Assembly: GCA_020226215.1 (NCBI GenBank)
Contig: CM035226.1
Span: 63,573,455 to 63,637,454 of the forward strand
Direction of reading: 5' to 3'
Source: Sindora glabra
Taxonomy: Eukaryota; Streptophyta; Magnoliopsida; Fabales; Fabaceae
DNA length: 64,000 bases
In this document: piece after piece, positions 1-11,385 of the stretch
Layout: every line of letters starts with the position of its first letter
Numbering within the stretch: position 1 is the stretch's first letter
The notes under the pieces: model-generated
What the model was told of the DNA's origin: nothing
Database searches by the model: none
What the model saw: the letters and a program-made list of their open reading frames with translations, nothing else
Program-made: the position numbers and the translations under genes

Positions 1-336
1 GTTAATCAGTCCCAGTCCTAGTCCTAATTCCTTACTAAGTTAGCCGATTGTTATCATTTTTTATATTAGTCACAGTCTCATGTTAAGCAAAAATTATATT
101 ATTCTTAAGTTAACTTGTTAAATTTGACCTATTTTGACAATTCTACTAAATAGACTTGTATGTTGCAACATAATCACTAAAAAAATAAATTTCTTGTAGC
201 AAGTTATATTCATAATTTTATTCACATAGTTACAATATAATCAACAAAAAAGGGGTCAAACCTTGATAATATCATCAAATGCTAGTATATTTCCCTTTAT
301 TTCATCTTTCAAATTTCCATTGTAGAGTAGTCACTT
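1..336. other. 3' flank of the receptor kinase gene
   Basis: AT-rich sequence downstream of the minus-strand kinase gene. The part next to the stop codon should be its 3' UTR, with a candidate polyadenylation hexamer at 296-301. I see no other gene in it. Confidence 0.5.
296..301 (-). other. candidate polyadenylation signal AATAAA
   Basis: Read on the minus strand this is AATAAA, about 36 bases beyond the kinase stop codon. That is a normal distance for a plant near-upstream element. The hexamer is common by chance in DNA this rich in A and T, so the call rests on its position. Confidence 0.35.
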
Positions 337-3300
337 TCAACGCCCAATTGGTAAGGTAATGGTAATCTCATTCATTGAGCTACCTTCTCCTTGATTTGAA
401 CTGGAACTTGTTTCAATCAACACCTTTTTATGATAGAAACCAGGTTCTTTAGGCATAGGCAATTCAATCTCACTTCCTAACATTAGAACTATAGAGGGCA
501 TGTTAGGTCTATCCTCTGGATATTGTTGCACACACAACAGACTAACATGGATGCAGCGTTGTACTTTTGAAAAAATCCAAGAGTCCTCTAAATTTAGGTC
601 AATCAATTCTATTGCCTTACCTTCATTCCATAATTTCCATACCTAAACATTAAGGAAAGAAAAGGAATCATTAGATCACATTATAAGTTTGTACATAAAG
701 TATGAAATTGATTAATTTTGACATTCTTACATGACCAATTAGATTTAGATTGCAACCTGCAGGATGAGAGCCTCTATTTCTTTTACCAGATATAATTTCT
801 AGTAACAAAACTCCAAAGCTAAAAACATCAGATTTTACTGAAAATTGTCCATCAAAAGCATATTCTGGAGCCATGTAGCCACTGCAAAATAAAAATTTTG
901 ATAATATAATGAAACTAGAAAGTATATAATGATACATGATAACAAGTTAAGCGTTCACTCACTAAGTTCCCATTACTCTATTTGTGTTTCCTTCAATCTG
1001 ATCCCCTCCACAAGTTTTAGCTAAGCCAAAGTCTGATATTTTTGGATTTAACTTATCATCAAGCAAGACATTACTTGCTTTGAGATCTCTGTGAATAATT
1101 CTCAATCTAGAATCTTGGTGAAGATAGAGAAGACCTCGAGCAATTCCACAAATGATATGAAAACGCTTATGCCAATCTAGCAATTTACCCCTTGTAGAAT
1201 CTGTAGCATCAAGCAAATCTATTTGAAATATCTAACTTTGAGGATTCATGTTTAACAAGCTGTTTGGTATATCATCACTAAAATAATAAAACTAAAGTTT
1301 AGTATTCATACCGAAAATGAAGGTGTCTAGGCTATTGTTAGACATGTATTCATAAATCAAAATCCTTTCTTCTCCTTGAATGCAATAACCAAGAAGTTTT
1401 ACAAGATTTCTATGTTGAAGTTTTGCTATCAACTTTACTTCATTTTTAAATTCTGTTACTCCTTGTTCCGAAGTTCTTGAAAGTTTTTTTACAGCTATTT
1501 CTTGTCCATCTACTAATCTTCCCTGCAAATTTACATTTGTAAGCATGTCTATATATATTTTTAATAGTACATTAGAAAGTATTTTTATCTTAAATCCTAA
1601 TGTTTAAATATTACCTTATATACGGGTCCAAAACCCCCCTCTCCTATTTTGTTCTGGTCCGAAAACTTATCAGTGGCATTGACAACTGTGGACAAATCAA
1701 GCAAGGGGAGATCGAGATCATCATCATTTTCTTCATTGTTATTTCTTGTCCTCTCCTCTAAAAATGAAAAACGGGCTTCAGTTTTATTCCAAATGCATGA
1801 GGAAGGAATCAAAATGTGTGATCATATATATATATATATATACACATGTATACAAGTATAATTTTGCTTATTGAGGTTGCAATACGATGATAATAATGTT
1901 TGGTGTTAATTGAAAATGTTTTTAATCTTTTGGAAGAGCACTTGGTGTCTCTTTGCCAAAATATATTGCGAAAATTGGGTAACTTCTCCTATGGCTTTGC
2001 TTTTTTTTTTTTGGGGGGGGGGGTGGGGGAGAGGAAAAAGCTACACCTGTGACTGCCTTTTATCATATCATTTGACCTCAGGCTTATATGATAACTGATC
2101 CCTATGAAAAATAATAAACCTAAAACACATAATTTTAAAAGATTTAAATACTTAATTAATATTTAATATAACAAATTAAAAATAAAATAGGATTTTAAAA
2201 ATGAGCAATGCGAGAATAGGAATTATGGGTCTGTTTGTTGACTTTTTTAAAAATAATTTTTTATTTTATGTTTTCAACTAAAAAAGTTTGTGATTAATAT
2301 CTGTTTTTATAATCTATTTTTAAAAATTGTGTGATTTAAAAATAAGAGAATAGAAATAACTTTTAGATATTTTTTTATTTTTTTCGATGGAAATTTTATA
2401 ATTAAATAAAATCTTTTCTTGTTTGCTTCACTGACGATAATTTATTCTTTATTTTTCTTGAATTCAAATATATTTTTTTTAAAATAATATTTTGAATATT
2501 TTTAAAATAGAGAAATTATCCAAGCACACTTTCTAATTTCCATCTCTCTCATTTAGAATGTATCAAATTTTTGTTCATTTCTATCTCTGTGAAACTATAC
2601 TTCACTATTTCTGCATTCTACGGAAATATTGGTGTATTTAGATATATTTTTTAATAAAAATTATTTTTAAATTTAAGAAAAATAAAAATAGAGAACAATG
2701 AATGAAGCAAAAAATAAAAAGTCACATAATTGCAAAACCATCATAAAAAAATAAATTAAGAAAATATTTAAAAATTATTTCTATATATTTTTTTATTTTT
2801 AAGTTATGCATTCAGATTTACAATTTCTAAAAGTGAATTATAAAAATAGTTATCAAACAATAATTTTTATTTTCCAAAATAAAAAATATTTTTTGAAATC
2901 AGCAGACAAACAGACATAATATTTCGATAAATCCTCTAATCCTCTAATTTAGACAAATTGTCATTCTTTACAATGAGTAAAGAATGTCAATGAAATATAG
3001 TTGATAATTTAATTTACCAATCATATTCCTCCGGATCATGTAGATGCGATAAAAACCAATTAAAAACATCCCTGAAACCCCAAGAGCAATAACAGTAGCC
3101 ATCACTGTTAGCTTGATCTTGCGTCCATGTGCGGCTTCTTGACGTCCTGTCAAACAAAGAAACAATAATTAGTTAAGCAGTCATAGAGATATTTCTCTCT
3201 AATTCAATTTGAAAATTAAAGTTGATTGTACAATTACTAAAGAATTTAAATTTTATAAGTTAAAAATTTTATCTAGAAATAAAGAATTTATAAATTACAT

Positions 3301-5019
3301 AAATATTTTAAATTATCAAATTTTATATTTTAAATTTAATCAAAATAGATGTTATTTTATAAGTTTTACATTTATTTTTAAAACACCATATTAACTATCA
3401 TTCGTCATGAAAATTAAGTGAATTTATCCTTTTCTAAGTACAAAACTTCAAATTTTCTAATATTTCCTAAATATTTTATCCAAACATAACATCAAATCAT
3501 TCCTTCTCACATGAGTTGGGCATAAAAATTTGAAACCCACGCTTGTAAGTAATTACCCTGAAATGTTTTTAAATTATCTGTCATTTTTTCGGTTAGTTTA
3601 CACATTAAAATGATGAAAAAGCTGAATTTTCAATGTCGAAAAGTAAAAGGAGACAGGAAGAATTAGAAAAGGATTAATGGGCCAAAATATGTCCTCACCT
3701 ATTTCTGAACCATCCATTCGAACAAATAAATCTTGTCCATCAGCACCCCCAACTTGTCTAATATCAACAAGATCATCAAACCACATAACACAGCCGTTAC
3801 CTCCACCTCTTATATCTGAACTTGTAAAGGCCGTGCAAGAACAATTACTCAAGCACTTTTCTCTGCACTCATCTAAACTCATTGTCACATCCACCCATGT
3901 ACGCGTAGTATCTGGCACTTTCAGCCCAACCAGTTTCACAAATCCATCAGTGCTGTATTTGTCTGTGCAGTTTAACGGTTTAATCCGAACACAACCCTGA
4001 GACCAATCCATTGCATCCCATTTTTGTGATGAATTAGGCTTGAAACCATTCAAACATCTGCAAAACGGAGATCCAGTAATATCACAATATCCATTAGCTC
4101 CACAAAGCCCAAATTTATCACATTCGTCCTCTGGCAATCGACTGTAGTCCTCCCAGTTTTCACTAGTCCCAATACTCCAGACATAGCGATAACGAGTATA
4201 AGTGCTTTCGTTAAGCATTGCTATTGAAATCACGGAACTACTATTGACTGTCCAACTGTAATAGACTTCATCCTTGTTGAAGACAAAACTATAATTATAA
4301 ATAGGGTTTGGCTTTAGTTGAGGATTGCCACTAAATCTCAGGCCATTCCATGGTCCCCATCTATAGTAAATTTGTGTTCCCTTCATCATATAAATGTCAG
4401 GATATTCATGCGTCACAACACTCATAGAAAATTCACCTGGAGCAGGATCGTCCGGACTCTTCCAAGCCGTGATTCTCCTATTCAGGCCAATTCTTCTGTC
4501 ATATCCCAATTTCATCCCAGCTAATTCTGTATTAGTTGGATAATCAAAGCTTTGCCACAGGTAGGATTTTGAGTTCGGATCATTTTCTTCGCGTAACACC
4601 AGATTTCCCGAATCCAGAAGCTGAGCCACTAGTGGATTCTTATGCTGAGAAGGTTGTTTTAGTGAGCTTGCTATATCCCATACTAATGTGTTGCTGTGAA
4701 TGAGGACCAGATTGCCGCTGTTGGTAAGTGTTAAGATACCATTGGAATCATTGATTGGATTGACGCGATTCGCGACCCAGACAACGGTTTGAACAGAGCT
4801 GTTCTTGAACCAAATTCCCAGATAACGTTTGTTGGAGCTTCCGGGACTGAAGAAACCTAGTTCGAAGATTCCACCGCTGGAAACTAATGTGGTGCCATCA
4901 TGCCCATCGCTAAGTGTTTGGGATTGAGAAATGGAATCTAATGCAGAGGTAACTTTGAGAGAAGGGGTGAATAGTAGTGTGTGGGCAATAAGAGTAGTAA
5001 TGAAAGAAAGAACGCCCAT
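337..5019 (-). CDS. G-type lectin S-receptor-like serine/threonine-protein kinase, seven exons, 832 aa
   Basis: Exons, 5' to 3' on the minus strand: 5019-3699, 3146-3018, 1757-1615, 1522-1312, 1200-963, 881-731 and 642-337. All junctions are GT/AG. The total is 2,499 bases, an open frame of 832 residues plus stop. Exons 4, 5 and 6 are 211, 238 and 151 bases, the sizes usual in this family. Exon 1 encodes a signal peptide (about 1-26), the mannose-binding B-lectin domain, the S-locus glycoprotein domain, a cysteine-rich EGF-like stretch near residues 289-320 and a PAN/apple domain (about 330-420). Exon 2 encodes the single transmembrane helix. Exons 3-7 encode the kinase: P-loop GEGGFG, the VAIK-type lysine in IAVKKLS, HRDLKASN, DFGLAK, MAPEYA and the subdomain XI arginine in EDRPNMP. 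It is therefore an RD kinase predicted to be active at the plasma membrane. The family acts in recognition of microbes, damage or self. The ligand cannot be read from sequence. Exon ends are my reading of splice signals and the family pattern. Confidence 0.93.
2001..2030. repeat. poly-T/poly-G homopolymer junction in intron 2
   Basis: Twelve T are followed directly by eleven G and a further short G tract, inside intron 2 of the kinase gene. It is striking only because the surroundings are AT-rich. Length slippage or an assembly error is possible here. Confidence 0.7.
2229..2915. mobile_element. MITE-like element in intron 2 of the kinase gene
   Basis: About 687 bases between inverted ends. 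The left end reads GTCTGTTTGTTGAC. The reverse complement of the right end reads GTCTGTTTGTCTGC. Both are followed by a run close to TTTAAAAATATTTTTTATTTT. The inside is AT-rich and codes for nothing, as expected of a non-autonomous DNA element (hAT-like by its terminal GTCTGTTTG, which is inference). I could not find a convincing target duplication. It lies wholly within intron 2 and does not touch a splice site. Confidence 0.6.
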
Positions 5020-5487
5020 TTGAACTTGTCTCTTTTCCTAAGCGTTTTGTTTTTCTGGGTATCGAGGAAGGATGCTAAGACACCCAGTTAATGGTGTCGA
5101 AAATTGCTTCCCCCAGAGGAGCAGTGGTAGGAAACTCGCTGAGAGTATTGGTTGTTCATCGTTCATTGGGAGGCTTAGTAAACCGGCGGTCCAAAGTCTT
5201 TATGGTCCATCTCAACTTATACGACCAAATAGAAGGAAATACTTAATGTGAACATCAAATCGTCACATCGGTAGAATGGCATGTTTGTATGACTTTTCTC
5301 CCTTCTTTGCGAGGATTGGTGAAAAGAGAATAAAAGAAGATGCCGTTATGATTTATTTTGGTCAGCTCTTTCTTACATCTTGAAGACTCCATTTTATTCA
5401 TGCGTCCGCCAATTTAGATTTGTAAAACTTTCGTTTTTGTTAATATCTAAATATAGAGGAGAAAGTCATCATTCAAGGGTCCTTGTT
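5020..5487. other. upstream flank of the kinase gene
   Basis: This should hold the promoter and 5' UTR of the minus-strand kinase gene. It is less AT-rich than the DNA beyond it. I found no clear TATA box in the expected place, so I call no promoter element. Confidence 0.4.
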
Positions 5488-5626
5488 TTGAAATGGAAAC
5501 ATATTTTATAATTATAAAAATATAGCTATAAAATACTAAAATAATAAAAAATATTTTATTTATTTAATATTAAATATAAGAAATATGACGAAAAAATTTA
5601 TATTTTCAGAGGAAGTTATTTTCTAC

Positions 5627-5627
<1 letters not shown>
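5488..5627. mobile_element. fragment related to the MITE at 25,758-26,030
   Basis: The order of motifs (TTGTTT-type end, GGAAA, ATATTTTATAA, then TTATTTATTTAATATTAAATATAA and a closing TTATTTTCTAC-type end) parallels the MITE at 25,758-26,030. Only a rough match is visible by eye and it merges with the (TA)n tract on its right. Confidence 0.35.

Positions 5628-5695
<68 letters not shown>
5628..5695. repeat. (TA)n microsatellite, about 34 units
   Basis: Uninterrupted TA dinucleotides over 68 bases. Such tracts vary in length between individuals and are prone to assembly error. Confidence 0.97.
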
Positions 5696-5698
<3 letters not shown>

Positions 5699-7759
5699 AT
5701 TGTTAATCTTCACATCTATATATAAATTAAAGTTAGTAACTTCTATTTATTATTAATTTGATGATAATAAAATAATAACAAGTATTATAATATCACCATC
5801 ATCAACTATTTCAATTAATGAGAATATTTATTGTGTAGGCAAGAGAGAATAAGTGAAGTTGACTTAAATATTTTAAATTAATAAATGATAACAATGTACA
5901 ATATATAAATTGAATTTGAAAATTTCTCAAGCCATTGAAGAATGGCTAATACCTTTTTGGATAAAATTTAAAATGGTGCTTGATTCTTGAAATTATATAT
6001 TTTCAAGAATTTTAATATTTTTAAGAATGTAATTCATTGAAATTAATTTTTGAAAATGTAATATTATCATATTTGATTTATTTAAAAAATTATAATATTA
6101 TATTTTAATTAATTTATAAACTTTTAAAAATATTATCAAATTAAAAAAAGTCCACATCTAAAATTAAGTGATCAATGGTCATTGATGGTGATGAGAAATA
6201 ATCAACGATGGTTACTAGAGGTTGAGTGATAACTGGCAATGATCTTTAGCAGTAGATAGTGGTTAACGACAATCACCTATAACAAGTGGTAGCTTATAAT
6301 GATTAGTGGCCAAACAAAGATTACTTACAATGAGGGATGGTGATAACAATCACCCATAATAAGTAGTAGTTGGCAACAAGTGATAGCAAATAATAATCAC
6401 TAATAATGGATGGTCACTAGTAATGAATGGTAAAAGGTAGTGATCAACGATACTTGCTAACCTTCAAATTCACATTTGTAGATTAGTAATCTCCCCCCAC
6501 ACACTCATCAAGCACTCTTCATATATTCATATTGTGAATGGAGAAACCAGATGCCAGAAAAGTTTTTCCCCTAATTTAAGGTCTAACACAACTTGGTTTT
6601 GAATTAGTCGAAGCCTAATGTGACTGTATAAATACTAGGGCCTAGACAAAAAAAATCTTATTATACATTTAATTAATTTTTTTAAATAAAAGTTCTTGAA
6701 TCATGAAATCTTAGTGAAAGGTCACACAAAGGGTGTCAAATAGATTCAAGTCCATAGCCCTTGACGGACTTAAATCATTTAAAATTTGATTTATTTTTTC
6801 ATAAATAATACGAAATGGTCCGTGTGGACCAAAGTTCACATGAATAAGATGGATATAGACTAATTCTTGAACTTCTAGTTAAAGTTCATGGACTTACGAA
6901 CTAGACCACAAATACAAACTGGACTTGAACCCTCAAGATTTGATCCCTTTTTTTTTTTATAAATAACACAAACCAATTTGTTGCAAACTACTATCTTATT
7001 TTTTTTTCTTACAAAATGGTTTTGAAGCTTAAATAGATAAACTTCTAACAATCCGGCATTTTCCACTAAAGGCCCACTTCTACATACCCATAAAACAAAT
7101 AGCTAAAAGGCTTAATGTAGGTTAATGATTTTGAAGAAAAAGTGCAAACAACTAAGTATTCAAAAGTGGTCATATAATAGAGGAAATAAACAGTGATAAA
7201 AATTGTTATTATGGTCTCCTTGAAGTAGTTGCTTGCTTTCATGTCCATGTATCTATTTTTTTATCCTTAAGGCCATTATTAATGAATTTTTATAAAAATA
7301 CCTACTCTTTCTTGTTGTCAATCCTTCTAGATTCACTCTATTAAGTTAAAAATATAAAAAAGAAACAAAGGCATCTTTGTCTATTTCAAAATAGTAATTT
7401 GATGTAGATTGTGATAAAGAGAGGATGACAACTCAAAAGTAGTATCTTACATCTTAGCAGTTAATGATTGAGCAGCATAAGTGCAAGATCAATGCGTTGT
7501 ATAAGAAATAGCCATTTTAGGTTTTTGTTTCTATATTTATATACCTTGGACATCATTTTTTTAAGGTATACATTGAAATTTATTGATTTTATCATCTTTT
7601 ACTTAATATAAAAAAATATCCACATTCAATTTTGTTTTATGAATAATTTTGTATCATGAAATTCAATTGAAACATTTGATTGTTAATAAGACTTAAGCTT
7701 TATGAATTTTGATTAGGCATGGTGTTTTTGGTTTGGATAGTTACAAAAACAAATAACAT
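5696..7759. other. AT-rich intergenic DNA, no gene recognised
   Basis: No convincing coding region. At about 6,170-6,450 there is a degenerate stretch built of short GTGAT, GGTGATAAC and AATCAC blocks, which looks like an eroded simple-sequence repeat. Short open frames near 6,900-7,250 have no recognisable domain. Confidence 0.5.
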
Positions 7760-8160
7760 ATTGACAAATATATCTCCTATTATGTGTGTAATTTTTCAAT
7801 ATTTTCCTAATTTAGCAAAACATTAATTTTAAAGATGAATTTGTCTATTACTAAATCAATATTTAGCAATGGATTTAGTGACAAAAATTTCCATTACTAA
7901 TTTGCATTTCCTGGATGAAAATTTTATCAAGGAATATAAAATTAGTTATGAACAAATATGTCATTAATTCCATCTTGTCATTTGTTTCTTTCATCATTGC
8001 CTAGCCAAAATTGCTGCAAATAGCATAAATTCATTGCAAAATCAATTTCCAACACATTATTTACTGACACTTTCTTTTTTGTTGCTATATTTTTTAGCAA
8101 TGGATTTTCCTTAATTAGCGACAAATATTTTCATTAGTAATTATTTTTTTTAATGATCTA
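7760..8160. mobile_element. possible CACTA-type subterminal repeat remnant
   Basis: Two or three diverged copies of a motif close to TTTAGCRAYGGATTT, paired with complementary blocks such as GACAAAAATTTCCATTAC and GCGACAAATATTTTCATTAG, appear between about 7,845 and 8,145. Repeats of the TTAGCGACGGA type are known from subterminal regions of plant CACTA elements. I see neither CACTA termini nor a transposase, so this is at most a fragment. Confidence 0.3.
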
Positions 8161-9544
8161 TCCAAGATTGTGTATACAAATTACATCTTTCTAAGAAATA
8201 TACATTTGCAAAGAGTAAATATAATAATTAGTCTCTCATTTATAATGTTGTAATTATTATACCCTTCAAATTTTATAATTAATAGTGTTAGTTTTTTATT
8301 TTAATTTTTATTATAATTATTTATCCTTCCATTCACTTACAATATTAAATAAGTTAAAAAAATTAAAATTTATCATTAAATCTCACTTGAATAATGTCAA
8401 ATATATGTTTTTTCACTATTTATTTTAATGTTACAAGTCAAAGGAGGCACAAATAATTATAATGAAAGTAAATATAAGAGACTAGTAGTGCTAGTTATGA
8501 ATATTGATGGATATAATTTTTACTGCCTTTATAAATGAGAGAGTAAATATTGTCTATTTGTAAAATTAGATTTATATTGCTATTAAATTTAAGAGTACTT
8601 GATTTATAGAATCAAAGTTAAGAAAAATAAAATTTAAATAACTAAATGCCGGTAGTTATGTTACGATGATGTTAGAAAAGGATCAGCACTAGAGCAAATT
8701 AAAAATTTAACATTTAGGATTACCCATGTTAAACTTAATTTTTAATTTTGTAACAAATTAATTTCAAATAATTTTAATTCAAATGTAATCTAATCATAAG
8801 TTAATATTTTTTTATTTGGTAGATAAAATATTAAGTACTATTTTTAATGCATTTTGGAATGTTATTTTTTCAAATTTCAAGTGAAAAAAATACTAAAAGT
8901 AAAAAGGATACAAAAGCAGTAGGTACTTCAAATAGGAACCATTAAGCAAAAAAACTTTTGAATATACTTTTTAATAATTTTTCATTGTTTGGTAGAAAAG
9001 TAGTTTAATAAGGATTGATCCATTAAAATTAATAAATTATTGCAAGATTATATTCTCAATTTTATCTCAAATATTTATTCAAATTTAAATAAATTTGTAT
9101 TTAATAAATATCATTATATTAAATAAAATTTAACCAAAAACATTCAAAATCTAAATTAGGAAAAAATCAGTCTGATGTCATTTGTTGCAATTTATTGCAG
9201 CGAGGTATTCAAAGCCCACTTTCTTTTATTTAAATGCACTTATGTACGAAAATTTACCATAATATCCAAAAGACAAAATGGCTTATTTATAGTACATTTC
9301 AAGAAAATAAAAAATACCAAAAAGAAACCTCTTTTACCGTATATGAAAATTAAAATTTTTTAATTTAATGCAAATAAAAAAGTAAAAGACTAAAAACTTA
9401 TAAGAATTAAAATAGAAGAATTTTTAAATTTAAAAAATTAAACTAATATAAAATTTTAATTATAAATAAAATTAATAAAAATTCAATTTTTTAGGAATTA
9501 AAATAAATTTTTAGTTAAGATAAAAATAAAAATAAATAAGAACT
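8161..9544. other. AT-rich intergenic DNA, nothing recognised
   Basis: No domain-bearing open frame, inverted end or tandem repeat stands out. The hairpin-unit array begins at its right edge. Confidence 0.5.
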
Positions 9545-11385
9545 TAGAAATATAATAACATATTATTATTTCACAATTTTTTTGTTAATTAAACTTCATT
9601 TATTTATTTATAATTTTGGTTAGTGTTACTATTTTGGAACCAAACAATAATACGTTATTGTTTAGAGAACAAATAATAATATGTTATTATTTAGCAACTT
9701 AATTGTTAATTAAACTTAATTTATACATATATTTAGATTTTTTATTGGTGTTACTATTTTGAAACAAAACAATAATATTCTCTTCTTTAACAATTTAATT
9801 ATTAATTAAACTTTATTTATTTATTTAAAATTTTTTATTGGTATTACTATTTTAATAAATAACAATAACATCCTCTTCTTTGATAATTTGATTATTAATT
9901 AGAATTAATTTATCTATTTATTTAAGATTTTTTATTAGTGTTACTATTTTGGAATGAAATAATAATATATTACTATCTAATGAACAAACAGTAACATGCA
10001 CTTCTTTAGTAGTTTGGTTGTAATTAGACTTGACTTATGCATTTATTTGGAATTTTTAGTTAGTGTTACTATTTTAGAATAAAATAGTAACATCTTCTTC
10101 TTTGGTAATTTAGTTGTTAATTATACTTAATTTATTCATTTATTTGATATTTTTGGTTGGTGTTATTATTTTAGAATATTAATATTTTGAGAACAAATAG
10201 TAACATGGTATTATTTAGCAATTTTATTACTAATTAGACTTGATTTATTCATTTATTTTAAAATTTTTTTGTTGGTGTTACTGTTTTGAAATGAAACAGT
10301 AACATCATTTTCTTTGACAATTTGATTATTAATTAGATTTAATTTATCCATTCATTTAAGGTTTTTTATTAGTGTTACTGCTTTGAAATGAAATAGTAAT
10401 ATGTTACTATCTAGAGAATAAATAATAACATACATTTCTTTAGTAGTTTAGTTATTAATTATACTTGATTTATCCATTTATTTGACATTTTTTTGCTAAT
10501 GTTACTATTTTTGAATGAAACAGTAATATGTTATTGTCTTGAAAGATTGGAGGTAACATAGTGTTATTTAGCAATTTTATTATTAATTAGACTTAATTTA
10601 TACATTTATTTGAAGTTTTTAATTAATATTACTATTTTGAGATGAAACAGTAATATTCTCTTCTTTGACTATTTGGTTATTAATTAGATTTGATTTATCC
10701 ATTTATGTAGGATTTTTTGTTAGTGTTACTATTTTAAAATAAAATAGTAATATATTATTATCTTGAGAACAAACAATAACATGGTGTTAGTTGGTAATTT
10801 TATTATTAATTAGACTTAATTTATCTATTTATTTAGTATTTTTAGTTGGTATTACTGTTTTGAATTAAAATAATAACATCATCTTTTTTGATAGTTTAAT
10901 TGTTAATTAGACTTGATTTATCCATTTATTTGAGATTTTTTTATTAGTGTTACTATTTTGAAACGAAACAGTAACATGTTATTGTCTAGAGAACAGACAG
11001 TAATATGCACTTCTTTGATAGTTTGATTATTGATTAGACTTGACTTATACATTTATTTAAGAAATTTTCTTGATATTACTGTTTTAGAACGAAATAGTAA
11101 CATGCACTTCTTTGGTACTTTAATTGTTAACTAGACTTGATCTATCTATTTATTTAGCATTTTTAGTTAGTATTACTATTTTGAAATGAAATAGTGATAT
11201 ATTACTATCTTGAGAACAAACAATAACAAGGTGTTATTTAGTAATTGTATTATTAATTAGACTTGATTTATGTATTTATTTAGGATTTTTAGTTAGTGTT
11301 ATTATTTTAAAATCAAACAATAATATATCTATTTAGTTTATAAATAGTAATATATTATTCTTTGATAGTTTTATTTATTAAGAAA
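9545..11385. repeat. tandem array of 16 units (~97 and ~126 bp), each with an inverted-repeat core
   Basis: The marker block GTGTTACTATTTT (or close variants) starts near 9622, 9748, 9841, 9938, 10063, 10160, 10275, 10372, 10500, 10625, 10723, 10848, 10947, 11073, 11170 and 11296. The spacing is therefore either about 93-99 or about 115-128 bases. Each unit holds an inverted repeat, GTTACTGTTT then about 7 bases then AAACAGTAAC. It then has a block like CTTCTTTGATAGTTT, ATTAATTAGACTTGATTTAT and CCATTTATTT. Long units carry an extra ~28 bases, close to GTTATTGTCTAGAGAAC then AAACAGTAAC, which forms a second palindrome. From the fourth unit on, short and long units nearly alternate, giving a ~222 bp higher-order period. 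Units are well diverged, so the array is old. It is not coding. Confidence 0.9.

Noticed and set aside
1649..1861. Plus-strand open frame opposite kinase exon 3
   Set aside because: It is the antisense of a coding exon and runs into a TA repeat.
3677..4524. Plus-strand frames opposite kinase exon 1
   Set aside because: The opposite strand encodes the lectin, S-locus and PAN domains without interruption; these are shadows.
6890..6970. A tRNA-like impression from ACTTGAACCCTCAAGATTTGATCCC
   Set aside because: It does not fold into a cloverleaf that I can draw: no acceptor stem or A-box at the right spacing.
9545..11385. Regularly spaced repeats that might suggest a CRISPR array
   Set aside because: Units are diverged and contiguous with no unique spacers, there is no cas gene, and the sequence is from a plant nuclear genome.
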